A DNA stretch of 64,000 nucleotides from RH-AL1 sp965198715 (GCA_965198715.1 CBDAPV010000001.1:1426001-1490000), one strand, 5' to 3'; shown: positions 8,595 through 17,265, numbered from the stretch's first letter. Program-made: numbers and translations. Notes: generated by a model not told the origin, from the sequence alone.

Positions 8595-9793
8595 GCCCGC
8601 ACGCCCTCGAGCACGAGGTCGGGCGGCGACGGCAGGGACCAGGGCGCGCCGGCGGCGGTCTCCGGCTCAACGGCATTCGGCAAGGCGGCGTCGCCGGCCT
8701 TCTCGTAGGTCGAGAGTGCCGAACAGGCGCCGCATTTGGCGCAACCGGCCTTGGCCTGCCCGCTGGACATGCCGGCGGCGCGCAGCATCGCGGCGAGCGG
8801 CTCCAGGATCGCGTGCATGAAGGCCGGAGAGGGCGTCGGATGATCCTCGAGCGGCGTGCCGGAGATCGGCACGAAGGGCACCACGAAGGGGTAGACGCCG
8901 CGCGCCACCAGCTGCGCCGCCATCGCGAGGATCGCCTCGGGCGTGTCGCCGAGGCCGGCGAGGATGTAGGTCGAGACTTGGCCGCGGCCGAACACCGGCA
9001 CCGCCGCCTCGAAGGCCTTCATGTAGCGCTCGAGCGGCACCGAGGCCTTGCCCGGCATGATGCGCTCGCGCACCGCCGGCGTCACCGCCTCGATGTGCAT
9101 GCCCAGCGTGTCGATGCCCGAGGCCTTCATGCGCTCGAACCAGCGATCGCTGTCCGGCGGTTCGCATTGCGCCTGGATCGGCAGGTCGACGCGCGCCTTG
9201 ATGGCGAAGGCGCTCTCGCACAGCACGGCGGCGCCGCGGTCGGTGGCGTTGGGCGTGCCCGTCGTCATCACCATGTGCTTGACGCCGTCGAGCAGCACGG
9301 CGGCGCGGGCGACCTCGGCGAGCTGCTCCGGCGTCTTGTGGGCGATGGTGCGGCCCGCCGCGAGCGACTGCCCGATGGCGCAGAACTGGCAGGTCTTGGT
9401 GCGGCTCTGGTAGCGGATGCAGGTCTGCAGCACCGTCGTCGCCAGCACGTCCTTGGAATGCAGCACGGCGATCTTCGAATAGGGAATGCCATCGAAGGTC
9501 TGCAGCGCGTAGAAGCGCGGCTGCCGCGGGAAGGTCATGCGGCCAACCACTTCGCCGTCGCGCTCGATCAGGGCAACGCCGTCGGCATCGGGACGGGACG
9601 CCGCGTAGGGCGACTCGTGCGAAGCGGCGGTGTGGATCGGCACCATCACGGTCCGACCGGCGATGGTCACGGCCTTGTGGTCGGAGGGGCCGGCGCCGCC
9701 GCGGCGGCCGGGCGCGCCGACCCGGCTGTCAGCCAGTCGCACTCCGTAGGACTGCAACTCGTTGATCAGCCGTTCCGTCGGGAGCTCTGCCAT
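8591..9793 (-). CDS. nitD: Nit1C cluster radical SAM protein (MSMEG_0568 family)
   Basis: A 400-residue radical SAM enzyme. The cluster-binding cysteines are C125, C135 and C138 in an expanded C-x9-C-x2-C arrangement (CIRYQSRTKTCQFC), characteristic of this family rather than the usual C-x3-C-x2-C. A C-terminal cysteine group (GCAKCGACSAL) suggests an auxiliary iron-sulfur cluster. The start at 9793 was chosen because MAELPTERLINELQSYG aligns with family N-termini and a GAAAGAGGA precedes it. This start lies 65 bases inside the 3' end of nitC. The reaction is unknown. Confidence 0.87.
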   Translation of the reverse strand: MAELPTERLINELQSYGVRLADSRVGAPGRRGGAGPSDHKAVTIAGRTVMVPIHTAASHESPYAASRPDADGVALIERDGEVVGRMTFPRQPRFYALQTFDGIPYSKIAVLHSKDVLATTVLQTCIRYQSRTKTCQFCAIGQSLAAGRTIAHKTPEQLAEVARAAVLLDGVKHMVMTTGTPNATDRGAAVLCESAFAIKARVDLPIQAQCEPPDSDRWFERMKASGIDTLGMHIEAVTPAVRERIMPGKASVPLERYMKAFEAAVPVFGRGQVSTYILAGLGDTPEAILAMAAQLVARGVYPFVVPFVPISGTPLEDHPTPSPAFMHAILEPLAAMLRAAGMSSGQAKAGCAKCGACSALSTYEKAGDAALPNAVEPETAAGAPWSLPSPPDLVLEGVRA

Positions 9794-10805
9794 GGTCCTC
9801 TTTCGGGATTGCCGCGGCGGACAGCGCCGTCGGGAGTTGCGGGACAAAGGCCGGCAGCGCCGGCGCCGGCTCGACGCCATGCTGCACCATCGCCGCCGTG
9901 GGCCGGGCGTCGTGGTGGAGCTGCAGCAGCTCGGGGCGGGCGTAATGGCCGACGGAATCCATCATGCGCTTGCGCTTGGTGATGAGCGCCATGTCGCAAT
10001 CGGCGATCAGCAGCCCCTCGCCCTCCAGCATCGGCGGCACGAGGTGCTTGCCTTCGGGCGAGACGATCGCGGTGCAATTGCCGCCGCGCAGGCCCTTCTG
10101 CATCTTCGGATCGGTCGAGATCGACGTTATCTGCTCGTCGGTGAGCCAGCCCGTGGCGTTGACGACGAAGCAGCCGGCCTCCAGCGCGTGGTGGCGGATC
10201 GTCACCTCCATCTGGTCGGCGAAGACCTGGCCGACGAGCGAGCCCGGAAACTGCGCGGCGTGGATCTCCTCGCCCTGCGCCATCAAGGCGTAGCGGGCAA
10301 GCGGGTTGTAATGCTCCCAGCAGGCCAGCGCGCCGACGCGACCGACGGCGGTGTCGACGACCTTGAGGCCCGCGCCGTCGCCTTGGCCCCAGATCATGCG
10401 CTCGTGATAGGTCGGCGTGATCTTGCGGCGCTTCAGCGCCAGTGTGCCATCGGCATCGAAGATCAACTGCGCGTTGTAGAGCGTGCCGCCGTCGCGCTCG
10501 TTGACACCGACGACCAGCACCATCGCGTGGCGCTTGGCGGCCGCCGACAGCGCCTGTGTCACCGGGCCGGGCACGACGACCGCCTCTTCGTAGAGGCGAA
10601 GGTGCGCCGGCCCTTGCGCGATCGGCGGCTCGACGAAGGAGAAATACGGATAGTAGGGGAGGAAGGTCTCGGGGAACACAGCAAAGGCCACGCCGCGGGC
10701 GGCGGCCTCGTCGATCGCCTGCAGGACCCTCTCCAGCGTGCCGCCCGGCCTGTCGAGAACCGGAGAGATCTGGGCGGCGGCGACGCGGACGATGCGTTTT
10801 TCCAT
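9729..10805 (-). CDS. nitC: nitrilase of the Nit1C cluster (Nit6803 family)
   Basis: A 358-residue carbon-nitrogen hydrolase. The catalytic triad is visible: E46 in FAVFPETFLPYYPYF, K128 in KRRKITPTYHER and C162 in GALACWEHYNPLA. These contexts are those of the cyanobacterial Nit6803 aliphatic nitrilase subgroup, hydrolysing nitriles to acids and ammonia; homologues are essential for cyanide nitrogen use in Nit1C strains. AAGGAG lies 10 bases before the ATG. The C-terminal tail after about residue 330 (HGRAPDGTADQ...) runs over the nitD start for 65 bases and looks like readthrough sequence, so the native stop may have been lost. Confidence 0.9.
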   Translation of the reverse strand: MEKRIVRVAAAQISPVLDRPGGTLERVLQAIDEAAARGVAFAVFPETFLPYYPYFSFVEPPIAQGPAHLRLYEEAVVVPGPVTQALSAAAKRHAMVLVVGVNERDGGTLYNAQLIFDADGTLALKRRKITPTYHERMIWGQGDGAGLKVVDTAVGRVGALACWEHYNPLARYALMAQGEEIHAAQFPGSLVGQVFADQMEVTIRHHALEAGCFVVNATGWLTDEQITSISTDPKMQKGLRGGNCTAIVSPEGKHLVPPMLEGEGLLIADCDMALITKRKRMMDSVGHYARPELLQLHHDARPTAAMVQHGVEPAPALPAFVPQLPTALSAAAIPKEDHGRAPDGTADQRVAVLRSATG

Positions 10806-10890
10806 TTAATACGTCTCCTTGGAGGAGAGCTCCTTGATAGGGTCGGCCCCACCGCGCATTGAGGGCGGGGCCGGTCGATGGCAGACGCTA

Positions 10891-11373
10891 TCAGAGCGTC
10901 CAGGTGTTGAGCATGAATGCGTTGTCGCGGCGGTGCAGGAGGATGAGGTCGAGCACGTCGAGCGGGCTGATGGGGATGATGCCGGGGATCAGCGAGGGCT
11001 CGCCGTGGCCGTACAGCGCCTGGAGCGCGAAGCGGCAGGCGTAGACCTTGCCGCCCTCGGACATGAACTTCTCGACCTGCTTGTTCATCGCGAGATGACC
11101 CGGGAACGCTTCGTCGCCGAGCGTCGGGAAGCCGCGCTGCAGGCCGAGCGTCACGCCGGGGCCATAGAGCAGCACGCTCGTCTCGAAGCCCTTGCGCAGG
11201 ATGCGGGTGGCCTGGAGCAGGTTGACGAGGCCGATCGAGCCCTCGAAGGCGACTGTGTGGAAGGTGATGAGCGCCTTCTCGCCCGGGAGGGCTTTGACGT
11301 CCTCGAACTTCTTGTCCTCGTAGTCGACCAGGAAATCGCCCTTCTTGTGGGCGGGCATCGTAACGGCGGGCAT
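10891..11373 (-). CDS. nitB: Nit1C cluster protein, MSMEG_0572/Sll0783 family nitrogen starvation response protein
   Basis: A 160-residue protein starting at the ATG preceded by AGAAGGA, not at an in-frame upstream ATG at 11529 that would run through the regulatory region. HKKGDFLVDYEDKKFEDVKALPGEKALITFHTVAFEGSIGLVNLLQATR is typical of the Sll0783/MSMEG_0572 family, which has a DsrE-like look. In Synechocystis the homologue responds to nitrogen starvation. It is the first gene of the leftward nit transcript, 85 bases ahead of nitC. Biochemical function is unknown. Confidence 0.85.
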   Translation of the reverse strand: MPAVTMPAHKKGDFLVDYEDKKFEDVKALPGEKALITFHTVAFEGSIGLVNLLQATRILRKGFETSVLLYGPGVTLGLQRGFPTLGDEAFPGHLAMNKQVEKFMSEGGKVYACRFALQALYGHGEPSLIPGIIPISPLDVLDLILLHRRDNAFMLNTWTL

Positions 11374-11692
11374 GGGCAAAATCCTTCTTTGCAAGGTCCC
11401 GACGACGTGTGGGATGAGACAGCTGTCGCAACTGATGTGCCAACCGCGCTGCGCCGCGTCGGCCGCTGCGAAGGCCCAGCCTCTGCATTCAATTGTAAGG
11501 TCAATCAGAAATTGATGCTTGATGGGCAAATTGCCTGCGACTTGTGCGCGGCGCCGCTATTTCGATCGTCGAGACGGGCCGAGACCGTAGCGGCCGCCGA
11601 CCTGAGTCAGCGCTCGGCTGCAGCTTGCTTGCAACAATGTCCAGTCAATCGTTGGATTGGCTTTTGCAGGCGTGGGTGGTGAAGGGTACCTC
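11374..11692. promoter_or_regulatory. divergent nitB / mocR control region
   Basis: A 319-base gene-free stretch between the divergent nitB and MocR-type genes. It holds an 8-4-8 inverted repeat, AGTCAATC-GTTG-GATTGGCT (11643-11662, 7 of 8 positions pair), about 30 bases before the regulator ATG. A second related dyad, TCAAT-CAGAA-ATTGA, lies at 11501-11515. Both share the TCAATC half-site. MocR regulators usually bind repeated half-sites in the divergent region they share with their target, so this is the expected operator. Promoter boxes could not be assigned with confidence. Confidence 0.55.
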
Positions 11693-13075
11693 ATGAACGC
11701 TTGGACTCCCGATCTCTCCCGCAGCGCCAAGCCGCGCTACCTCGCCATTGCCGACATCATCGCCGACGACGTGAGGAGCGGGCGGCTGTCGGGCGGCGAC
11801 CGGCTGCCGCCGCAGCGCACGCTCGCCAAGCTGCTGTCGATTGATTTCACCACGGTGGCGCGCGGCTACGTCGAGGCGCAGCGCCGCGGCCTCATCGAGT
11901 CGCGCGTCGGCCAGGGCACGTTCGTGCGCGGCGGCAAGGCCGTCCCCGCGGCGCGCGGCGGCAAGGAGGGCGACATTGTCGACCTCTCGATGAACCTGCC
12001 GCCCGAGCCGTCGGATGCCGACCTCGTCATACGCATGCGCGACGGCCTCGCCGACGTCGCCCGCGACCTCGTCGGGCTGCTGCGCTACCAGGGGTTCGGC
12101 GGCAGCCGCGCCGACAAGGAGGCGGCGTCGGCCTGGCTCGGCCGGCGCGCCCTGGTGCCCAAGCAGGAGCGCGTCTTCGTGACGCCCGGCGCCCATCCCG
12201 CGATCCACGCCATCCTGTCGATGCTGGCGCGCGGCGGCGAGTGCGTGGTGTGCGAGGCGATCACCTATCCCGGCGTCCGCTCCATCGCCGCGCAGCTCGG
12301 GATCGAACTCGTCGGCCTGTCGATGGACGCCGGCGGCATCGACCCCGACGCGCTCGACGCGGCGTGCCGGACGCGGGCGCCCAAGGCGCTCTACCTCAAT
12401 CCGACGCTGCAGAACCCGACCACGCTGACCATGCCCCAGGCGCGTCGCGAGGCGGTCGCCGCCGTGGCCCGGCACCACGGGCTGCCGATCGTCGAGGACG
12501 ACGCCTACGGCTTCATCCCGGCCGGCGGCGTGCATCCGCTCGCCACCTTCGCGCCCGAGCTCACCTGGCACATCGCCGGCCTTGCCAAATGCATCGGTGC
12601 CGGCTTGCGCGCCGCCTACGTGGTGGCGCCGGACGCGCGCGCGGGCTGGCCCTTCGCCGCGGCGCTGCGGGCGGCCAACGTCATGGCCTCGCCGCTGACG
12701 GTGGCTCTGGCGACGCGCTGGATCGAGGACGGCACCGCCGACATGATCCTGCGCTTCATCCGCGCCGAGACCGGCGCGCGGCAGAAGCTCGCCGCGTCGA
12801 TCCTGCCGGCCGGCTCCTTCCGCGCCGATCCGCTCTCGTTCCATCTCTGGGTGCCGCTGCCAAGGCCTTGGACGCGCTCGGCCTTCATCGGCCACATGCG
12901 CGCGACCGGCATCGGCGTCGTGGCCAGCGACGCCTTCGTCGTGGCGGGCGAGCCGGACGAGCACGTGCGCGTGTGCCTCGGCGGCCCGGCCTCGCGCGAG
13001 CGGGTGCGCACGGCGCTGGAGTTCATGGCGCACACGCTCAAGGCCGAGCCGGCGATGAGCTCGAGCTATCTTTGA
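11693..13075 (+). CDS. MocR-type transcriptional regulator (GntR HTH + aminotransferase-like domain)
   Basis: A 460-residue fusion of an N-terminal GntR winged helix (residues about 15-80: YLAIADIIADDV, GDRLPPQRTLAKLLSIDFTTVARGY, GLIESRVGQGTFV) and a class I aminotransferase fold. The PLP region includes LNPTLQNPTT, IVEDDAYGFI and the candidate Schiff-base lysine in IAGLAKCIGAGLR. MocR proteins sense PLP or an amino compound. It is divergent from nitB, so it is the likely regulator of the nit operon. The ATG at 11693 is used because the codons upstream to 11657 have no family similarity. Confidence 0.85.
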   Translation: MNAWTPDLSRSAKPRYLAIADIIADDVRSGRLSGGDRLPPQRTLAKLLSIDFTTVARGYVEAQRRGLIESRVGQGTFVRGGKAVPAARGGKEGDIVDLSMNLPPEPSDADLVIRMRDGLADVARDLVGLLRYQGFGGSRADKEAASAWLGRRALVPKQERVFVTPGAHPAIHAILSMLARGGECVVCEAITYPGVRSIAAQLGIELVGLSMDAGGIDPDALDAACRTRAPKALYLNPTLQNPTTLTMPQARREAVAAVARHHGLPIVEDDAYGFIPAGGVHPLATFAPELTWHIAGLAKCIGAGLRAAYVVAPDARAGWPFAAALRAANVMASPLTVALATRWIEDGTADMILRFIRAETGARQKLAASILPAGSFRADPLSFHLWVPLPRPWTRSAFIGHMRATGIGVVASDAFVVAGEPDEHVRVCLGGPASRERVRTALEFMAHTLKAEPAMSSSYL

Positions 13076-13076
13076 C

Positions 13077-13115
13077 GGGCATATCCTCCGCCGTGAAACG
13101 GGGAAGGATATGCCC
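13077..13115. terminator. bidirectional hairpin between mocR and engB
   Basis: A perfect 11-base inverted repeat, GGGCATATCCT (13077-13087) and AGGATATGCCC (13105-13115), with a 17-base loop. It begins one base after the MocR stop and ends just before the engB stop on the other strand. There is no T tract, so it may act as a weak bidirectional terminator or mRNA 3' stabiliser between the convergent genes. Confidence 0.55.
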
Positions 13116-13119
13116 CGCC

Positions 13120-13815
13120 TCAGGCCCCGCGCTGGCGCAGCAGCAGGGCCACGGCGGCGCGCAGTTCGGGGATGCCCTCGCCGGTCTCCGACGAGGTGAA
13201 CAGCAGCTCGGGATAGGCGGCGACGCGCTGGCGCAGCTCGGCCAGCGTCGTCGCGACCACTGCGTCGCGCGCGGACAGCTTCACCTCGTCCTTCTTGGTC
13301 AGCACGACCTGGTAGGACACCGCCGCCTTGTCGAGGATCTCGAACATCTCGCGGTCGAGCGCCTTGAGCCCGTGGCGGCCGTCGACCAGCACGAACACTC
13401 TCGCCAGCGTCGGGCGCCCGCGCAGGTAGTCGTGCATCACCCCCGTCCAGTTCGAGATCTTCTCCTTGGAGACGGCGGCGTAGCCGTAGCCCGGCATGTC
13501 GACGACGCGCAGCCGCACCGGCTGAGCGCCAATCTCGAAGAAGTTCAGCTCCTGGGTGCGGCCCGGCGTGTGCGAGGTGCGCGCCAGCGCCTTGCGGCCG
13601 GTCAGCGCGTTGAGCAGCGACGACTTGCCGACGTTTGAGCGTCCGGCGAAGGCGATCTCCGCCGGACCCAACGGCGGCAGCGCGTCGGACTTGGCCCCCG
13701 CCCAGATGAAGGTGCACTCGCCGGCGAAGAGCTTGCGGCCAGCCTCGGCAAGCTCCGCAGCCTCCGCAGCGGCGTCGACCTCCGCGAGATCGGTCGGAAC
13801 CGGATCGAGGGTCAC
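13120..13815 (-). CDS. engB: ribosome biogenesis GTP-binding protein EngB (YsxC/YihA)
   Basis: A 231-residue TrmE-Era-EngA-EngB family GTPase involved in 50S subunit assembly. G1 is AGRSNVGKSSLLNALTG, G2 is SHTPGRTQ, G3 is VDMPGYGYA, G4 is VLTKKDEVK and G5 is TSSETGEG. The GTG start overlaps the stop of the decayed parE gene. In related genomes engB follows yidC directly; here a broken toxin-antitoxin module separates them by about 600 bases, so engB may now depend on read-through or its own promoter. Confidence 0.92.
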   Translation of the reverse strand: MTLDPVPTDLAEVDAAAEAAELAEAGRKLFAGECTFIWAGAKSDALPPLGPAEIAFAGRSNVGKSSLLNALTGRKALARTSHTPGRTQELNFFEIGAQPVRLRVVDMPGYGYAAVSKEKISNWTGVMHDYLRGRPTLARVFVLVDGRHGLKALDREMFEILDKAAVSYQVVLTKKDEVKLSARDAVVATTLAELRQRVAAYPELLFTSSETGEGIPELRAAVALLLRQRGA

Positions 13816-14112
13816 GTTCCGTCCTCCGCCGCGAAATGGGCGGCGATATCGCGGTGACGCTCGATGATGTTCACCACTTCGACCTGATCCTTCTGGTAGC
13901 GAAAGAAGATGACGTAATTGCCGAAAGGTGAGCTGCGGAGGTCTGGACGAGGTTGCCCGACCATCGTTTCGTGGCCCGCGAGTTCGTGGCATCGCGATCG
14001 AAGTCTGATCACGAAAGACTTCGCGGTCTCTGCTTCCGCTCGACTCGGCGACGAAGTCGAGGATGGACAAGAGGTCTTCGCGGACGGACGCGAGGAAACT
14101 CGCACGTCTCAC
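13812..14112 (-). pseudogene. ParE/RelE-family toxin, frameshifted
   Basis: The N-terminal part (GTG at 14112; RRASFLASVREDLLSILDFVAESSGSRD) and C-terminal part (TAKSFVIRLRSRCHELAG..., SSPFGNYVIFFRYQKDQVEVVNIIERHRDIAAHF) of a ParE-like mRNA interferase/gyrase toxin are in different frames. Alignment by eye places a one-base loss near 14027. The 3' part ends four bases into the engB start. Upstream, the partner antitoxin is also frameshifted, so the module looks inactivated. A sequencing error is an alternative but would need two independent errors. Confidence 0.7.
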
Positions 14113-14353
14113 CCGGCGAGACCTCTCAACTCGCTCACCCGCGAGGCGATCGCTTCGTCAAGGTCGCCGTCCGTCACCTCGCCACCCCGAGCGATCGACG
14201 TGTCGAGGAGGTGACGAAGCTCGCGACGCCCGGTTTCGCGAGCCTCGACGAGCTTCGAGCCCTCCTCGACGACCTCACTGGCCGAACCGAACCGACCTTC
14301 CTTGACGATCTTTCGACGAGGCCGCGCCAACGGTCTTCAAGCTCGAGGTTCAC
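14109..14353 (-). pseudogene. ParD-like antitoxin, frameshifted
   Basis: The expected ribbon-helix-helix N-terminus (GTG at 14353; NLELEDRWRGLVE) is in one frame, and the conserved ParD core (VKEGRFGSASEVVEEGSKLVEARE) plus toxin-binding tail (GDLDEAIASRVSELRGLAG) is in another. The break is near 14312 and fits a one-base loss. An in-frame ATG at 14330 could still give a 73-residue truncated protein. The stop overlaps the parE GTG, the usual parDE arrangement. Confidence 0.65.
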
Positions 14354-14418
14354 CGCCGCCTCCCTGTCACCCCCAGCGTAGACCCATGAGGCGAGACGTC
14401 CACGGCTTTCTTCGCGCG

Positions 14419-16326
14419 CTACTCCGCCGGCGCCTTGCTCTCTTTGTCGGGCCGGTTGCTGGCGATCTTCGCGGGCTTCACCGCGGCGGGCGCCTTGCGC
14501 CTGAACATGCCGCGCAGGTTGGCGAACAGCTCGTTCTTCACCCCGGCGCGCTTCATGATCAGCGATTGCTGGAGTATTGTCAGCGTGTTGTTGGTGGTCC
14601 AGTAGACCACCAGGCCGCAGGGAAACGTGCCGAGCATGAAGGTGAAGAGCACCGGCATCCAGGCGAACATCGTCTTCTGCACGGGATCGGTCGGCTCCGG
14701 GTTCATCTTCATTTGAAGGAACATCGAGAAGCCCATGATGAGCGGCAGGATGCCGATCGCCAGGTAGTGACCGAGCGCGATGGTGCCGCCGAACGGCGAG
14801 GGCAGCAGCAAGCCCGTTGGATTGAAGGGCAGCAGGCCGAAGAGGTTGAAGATGTTGGTCGGGTCGGGCTGCGAGAGGTCCTTGATCCACAGCGCGAAAG
14901 GCGCCTGGCGCATCTCGATGGTGACGAACAGCACCTTGTACAGCGCGAAGAAGACCGGGATCTGGATCAGCATCGGCAGGCAGCCGGCGACCGGATTGAT
15001 CTTCTCCGCCTTGTAGATCTTCATCATCTCCTGCTGCTGGCGCGCCTTGTCTTCGGGAAAGCGCTCCTTCAGCGCGGCAAGCTGCGGCTGAGCCTGCTTC
15101 ATCTTGGCCATCGACAGATAGGAGCGGTTGGCCAGCGGGAAGAACGCCAGCTTGATCAGGAAGGTAAGCGCGATGATCGCCACGCCCATGTTGCCGAGCA
15201 GGTGCTTGAGGATGCCGAGCAGTGCCGCCATCGGTTGGGTCAGCCACCACAGGTAGGTGCCCCAATCGATCATCAGGTTGAACTTCTTGACGCCGTCGGC
15301 CTCGTAGCGGCCGAGCAGCTTCGAGACCTTCGCGCCGGCGAACACGCGGGACGCGACGTCGACGTGGCCGCCGGGCGGCACGGTCACGGTCGCATCGCCG
15401 GTGGTCGCCAGATAGGTCTTCCGGCCGGTGTCCTCGGAGAAGCCGGCATCGAAACGCTGGGTCTGGTCGGGGATCAGCGCCGTCGCCCAGTATTTGTCGG
15501 TGAAGCCGACCCAGCCGCCCATGCCGCCGAAATCGGATCGTGCGCCGGGCTCCTTCTCGATGCCGGGGTAGGTCTGGGTCTTCTCGGCGTCGCCGACATA
15601 GCCGATGTAGCCTTCGTGCAGCACAGAGTAGCCCGAGGTCGGCGGCGTGCCTTCGCGCTTGATCAGCGAATAGGCGGCGAGCGTGATCGGCGCCGCCCCG
15701 GAATTGGCGACGCCCTGCGTCACGGTGAACATGTAGTCCTTGTCGACAGCGTATTTGCGGGTGAACACCAGACCTTTGCCGTTATCCCAACTGAGGGTCA
15801 CCGGCGTGGTCGGCGTCAGCTCGTTGCCCTCGCTCTTCGTCCACTGGGTCGTTGCCGTGGGCGTCGGGGCGTCGCTGCCGCGGGGCACGAAACCAGACTC
15901 GACGTAGTAGGCGGCAGGAGCGCCGGGTGGCGACAGCAGCACGATCAGCGGGCTGTTCTTGTCGGGGGTCTCGCGATAATCCTTGAGCGAGAGATCGTCG
16001 AGCCGGGCGCCGGTCAGCGCAATCGAGCCCTGCAGCGCCGGTGTGTCGATCGTCACGCGCTGGCCCTCGGCGATCACGTCGCGCCGGGCGCGACGCGCCG
16101 CCGGGCCCTCGGGCGCAACGCCGCCCTGCGGCGGCGCGTTCACCGTCTGCGGCGGCAGCGAGCCGGGCGTTCCGGTCGCCCGGGCATCCTCGCCGTGAGC
16201 CCGCTGTTGCGCCAGGACTTGGCGCTGCTTGTCGATCTGCGGCTTGGCGAAGAACGCCTGCCAGCCGAACACCACCATGACCGAGAGCACGATCGCCCAG
16301 ATGTAGTTGTTGGTCTCGGGCTTCAT
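14419..16326 (-). CDS. yidC: membrane protein insertase YidC
   Basis: A 635-residue YidC/Oxa1 insertase of the Gram-negative type. It has an N-terminal membrane anchor (NNYIWAIVLSVMVVFGWQAFFA), a large periplasmic domain (residues about 60-350), then the conserved five-helix core (LLGNMGVAIIALTFLIKLAFFPLANRSYLSMAKMK, QQEMMKIYKAEKINPVAGCLPMLIQIPVFFALYKVLF) and a basic C-terminal tail. It inserts and folds inner-membrane proteins with or without SecYEG. The ATG overlaps the rnpA stop (ATGA), confirming the rpmH-rnpA-yidC operon. Confidence 0.95.
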   Translation of the reverse strand: MKPETNNYIWAIVLSVMVVFGWQAFFAKPQIDKQRQVLAQQRAHGEDARATGTPGSLPPQTVNAPPQGGVAPEGPAARRARRDVIAEGQRVTIDTPALQGSIALTGARLDDLSLKDYRETPDKNSPLIVLLSPPGAPAAYYVESGFVPRGSDAPTPTATTQWTKSEGNELTPTTPVTLSWDNGKGLVFTRKYAVDKDYMFTVTQGVANSGAAPITLAAYSLIKREGTPPTSGYSVLHEGYIGYVGDAEKTQTYPGIEKEPGARSDFGGMGGWVGFTDKYWATALIPDQTQRFDAGFSEDTGRKTYLATTGDATVTVPPGGHVDVASRVFAGAKVSKLLGRYEADGVKKFNLMIDWGTYLWWLTQPMAALLGILKHLLGNMGVAIIALTFLIKLAFFPLANRSYLSMAKMKQAQPQLAALKERFPEDKARQQQEMMKIYKAEKINPVAGCLPMLIQIPVFFALYKVLFVTIEMRQAPFALWIKDLSQPDPTNIFNLFGLLPFNPTGLLLPSPFGGTIALGHYLAIGILPLIMGFSMFLQMKMNPEPTDPVQKTMFAWMPVLFTFMLGTFPCGLVVYWTTNNTLTILQQSLIMKRAGVKNELFANLRGMFRRKAPAAVKPAKIASNRPDKESKAPAE

Positions 16327-16832
16327 GGCTTGGGCCTGATCCTCTCGGGCGAACGGCGCCCAGGTGTTGTGGCGCGTCCAGGTTTCGTGGCGCGCACGAC
16401 CTCCGCACCAGGTTGCGGCCGGGCCTTCTCGCGTCGCTTACCGCGCTCGTGGACAGCGACGAGGCCGCGGGCGAGTTCGCGACAGAGCGCCTCGAAGGGC
16501 AGCCTCGTCGCTTCGAGGCGACCAACGATCACGTAATCATGCCCGGGCTTCACCGGAAGGTCGGGCGGCGCCAACCGCACCGCCTCGCGTAGGCGCCGGC
16601 GCGCGCGATTGCGCACAACGGCGTTGCCGACCTTCTTGGTGAGGGTGAAGCCGAAGCGTGGCGCCTGGTCCGGCACATCCTCGTTTGCGCCGCCATCGGC
16701 ACACGCCTCGGCCTGGATGGTCATCGCGGTGCCGTGCCAGCGTCGACCCTGACCCACGCGCAGGAACTCCGCGCGCCGCTTCAGCCGCGCGGGGGCCGCG
16801 GGCCGACAGCTGCCATCGTCATGAGCCCGCAT
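16323..16832 (-). CDS. rnpA: ribonuclease P protein component
   Basis: A 169-residue basic protein carrying the RnpA signature in FGFTLTKKVGNAVVRNRARRRLREAVR (residues about 75-105), which binds RNase P RNA and helps cleave pre-tRNA 5' leaders. LKRRAEFLRVGQGRRWHGTAM matches family N-termini, but the preceding 20 residues and a long basic C-terminal extension are unusual. The start at 16832 is the first in-frame ATG that covers the domain. The C-terminal tail runs into the yidC ATG. Confidence 0.9.
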   Translation of the reverse strand: MRAHDDGSCRPAAPARLKRRAEFLRVGQGRRWHGTAMTIQAEACADGGANEDVPDQAPRFGFTLTKKVGNAVVRNRARRRLREAVRLAPPDLPVKPGHDYVIVGRLEATRLPFEALCRELARGLVAVHERGKRREKARPQPGAEVVRATKPGRATTPGRRSPERIRPKP

Positions 16833-16891
16833 TGCGCACCCTCTCAGGCTCGCCCCTCTGCCGGCGCCGAGCGGCGCCGGAAGCGTCTCGG

Positions 16892-17026
16892 TCAGGCCGA
16901 CAGCCGCTTGCGCCCGCGCGCCCGACGAGCGGCGATGACCTTGCGGCCGCCGACGGTCGCCATGCGGGCGCGAAAGCCGTGGCGCCGCTTGCGGACGATC
17001 TTCGAGGGCTGGTAAGTCCGTTTCAC
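16892..17026 (-). CDS. rpmH: 50S ribosomal protein L34
   Basis: A 44-residue protein with a GTG start. KRTYQPSKIVRKRRHGFRAR, GGRKVIAARRARGRKRLSA is textbook L34. It lies 59 bases ahead of rnpA and heads the operon. Its promoter should lie in the 240-base gap before the tRNA gene. Confidence 0.95.
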   Translation of the reverse strand: MKRTYQPSKIVRKRRHGFRARMATVGGRKVIAARRARGRKRLSA

Positions 17027-17265
17027 GGGTGGTCTCTCCAACGCGGACGGCCGCCACGCGCGAGGCGGCAAGCCCAGGTCCACGCAAATCTTGATCGCAG
17101 GTCGCTGGCGGCGAGGTTGGCGCCGCTCGAACGTCGGCGGGCTTATGGGCGAAGGCCGCCGCGAAGTCAATTTCCGTCGCCCGTCCGGCGCTTGTCCGGG
17201 CCGTGGCCCCGTGCTAGGTGCCCTCGACCACGCGCGGGGGGCGGCATGCCGCTCCGCGACCCTCC

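Noticed and set aside
11374..11529. Extended nitB start at 11529.
   Set aside because: The extra 52 residues have no family similarity, and the ATG at 11373 has AGAAGGA at proper spacing.
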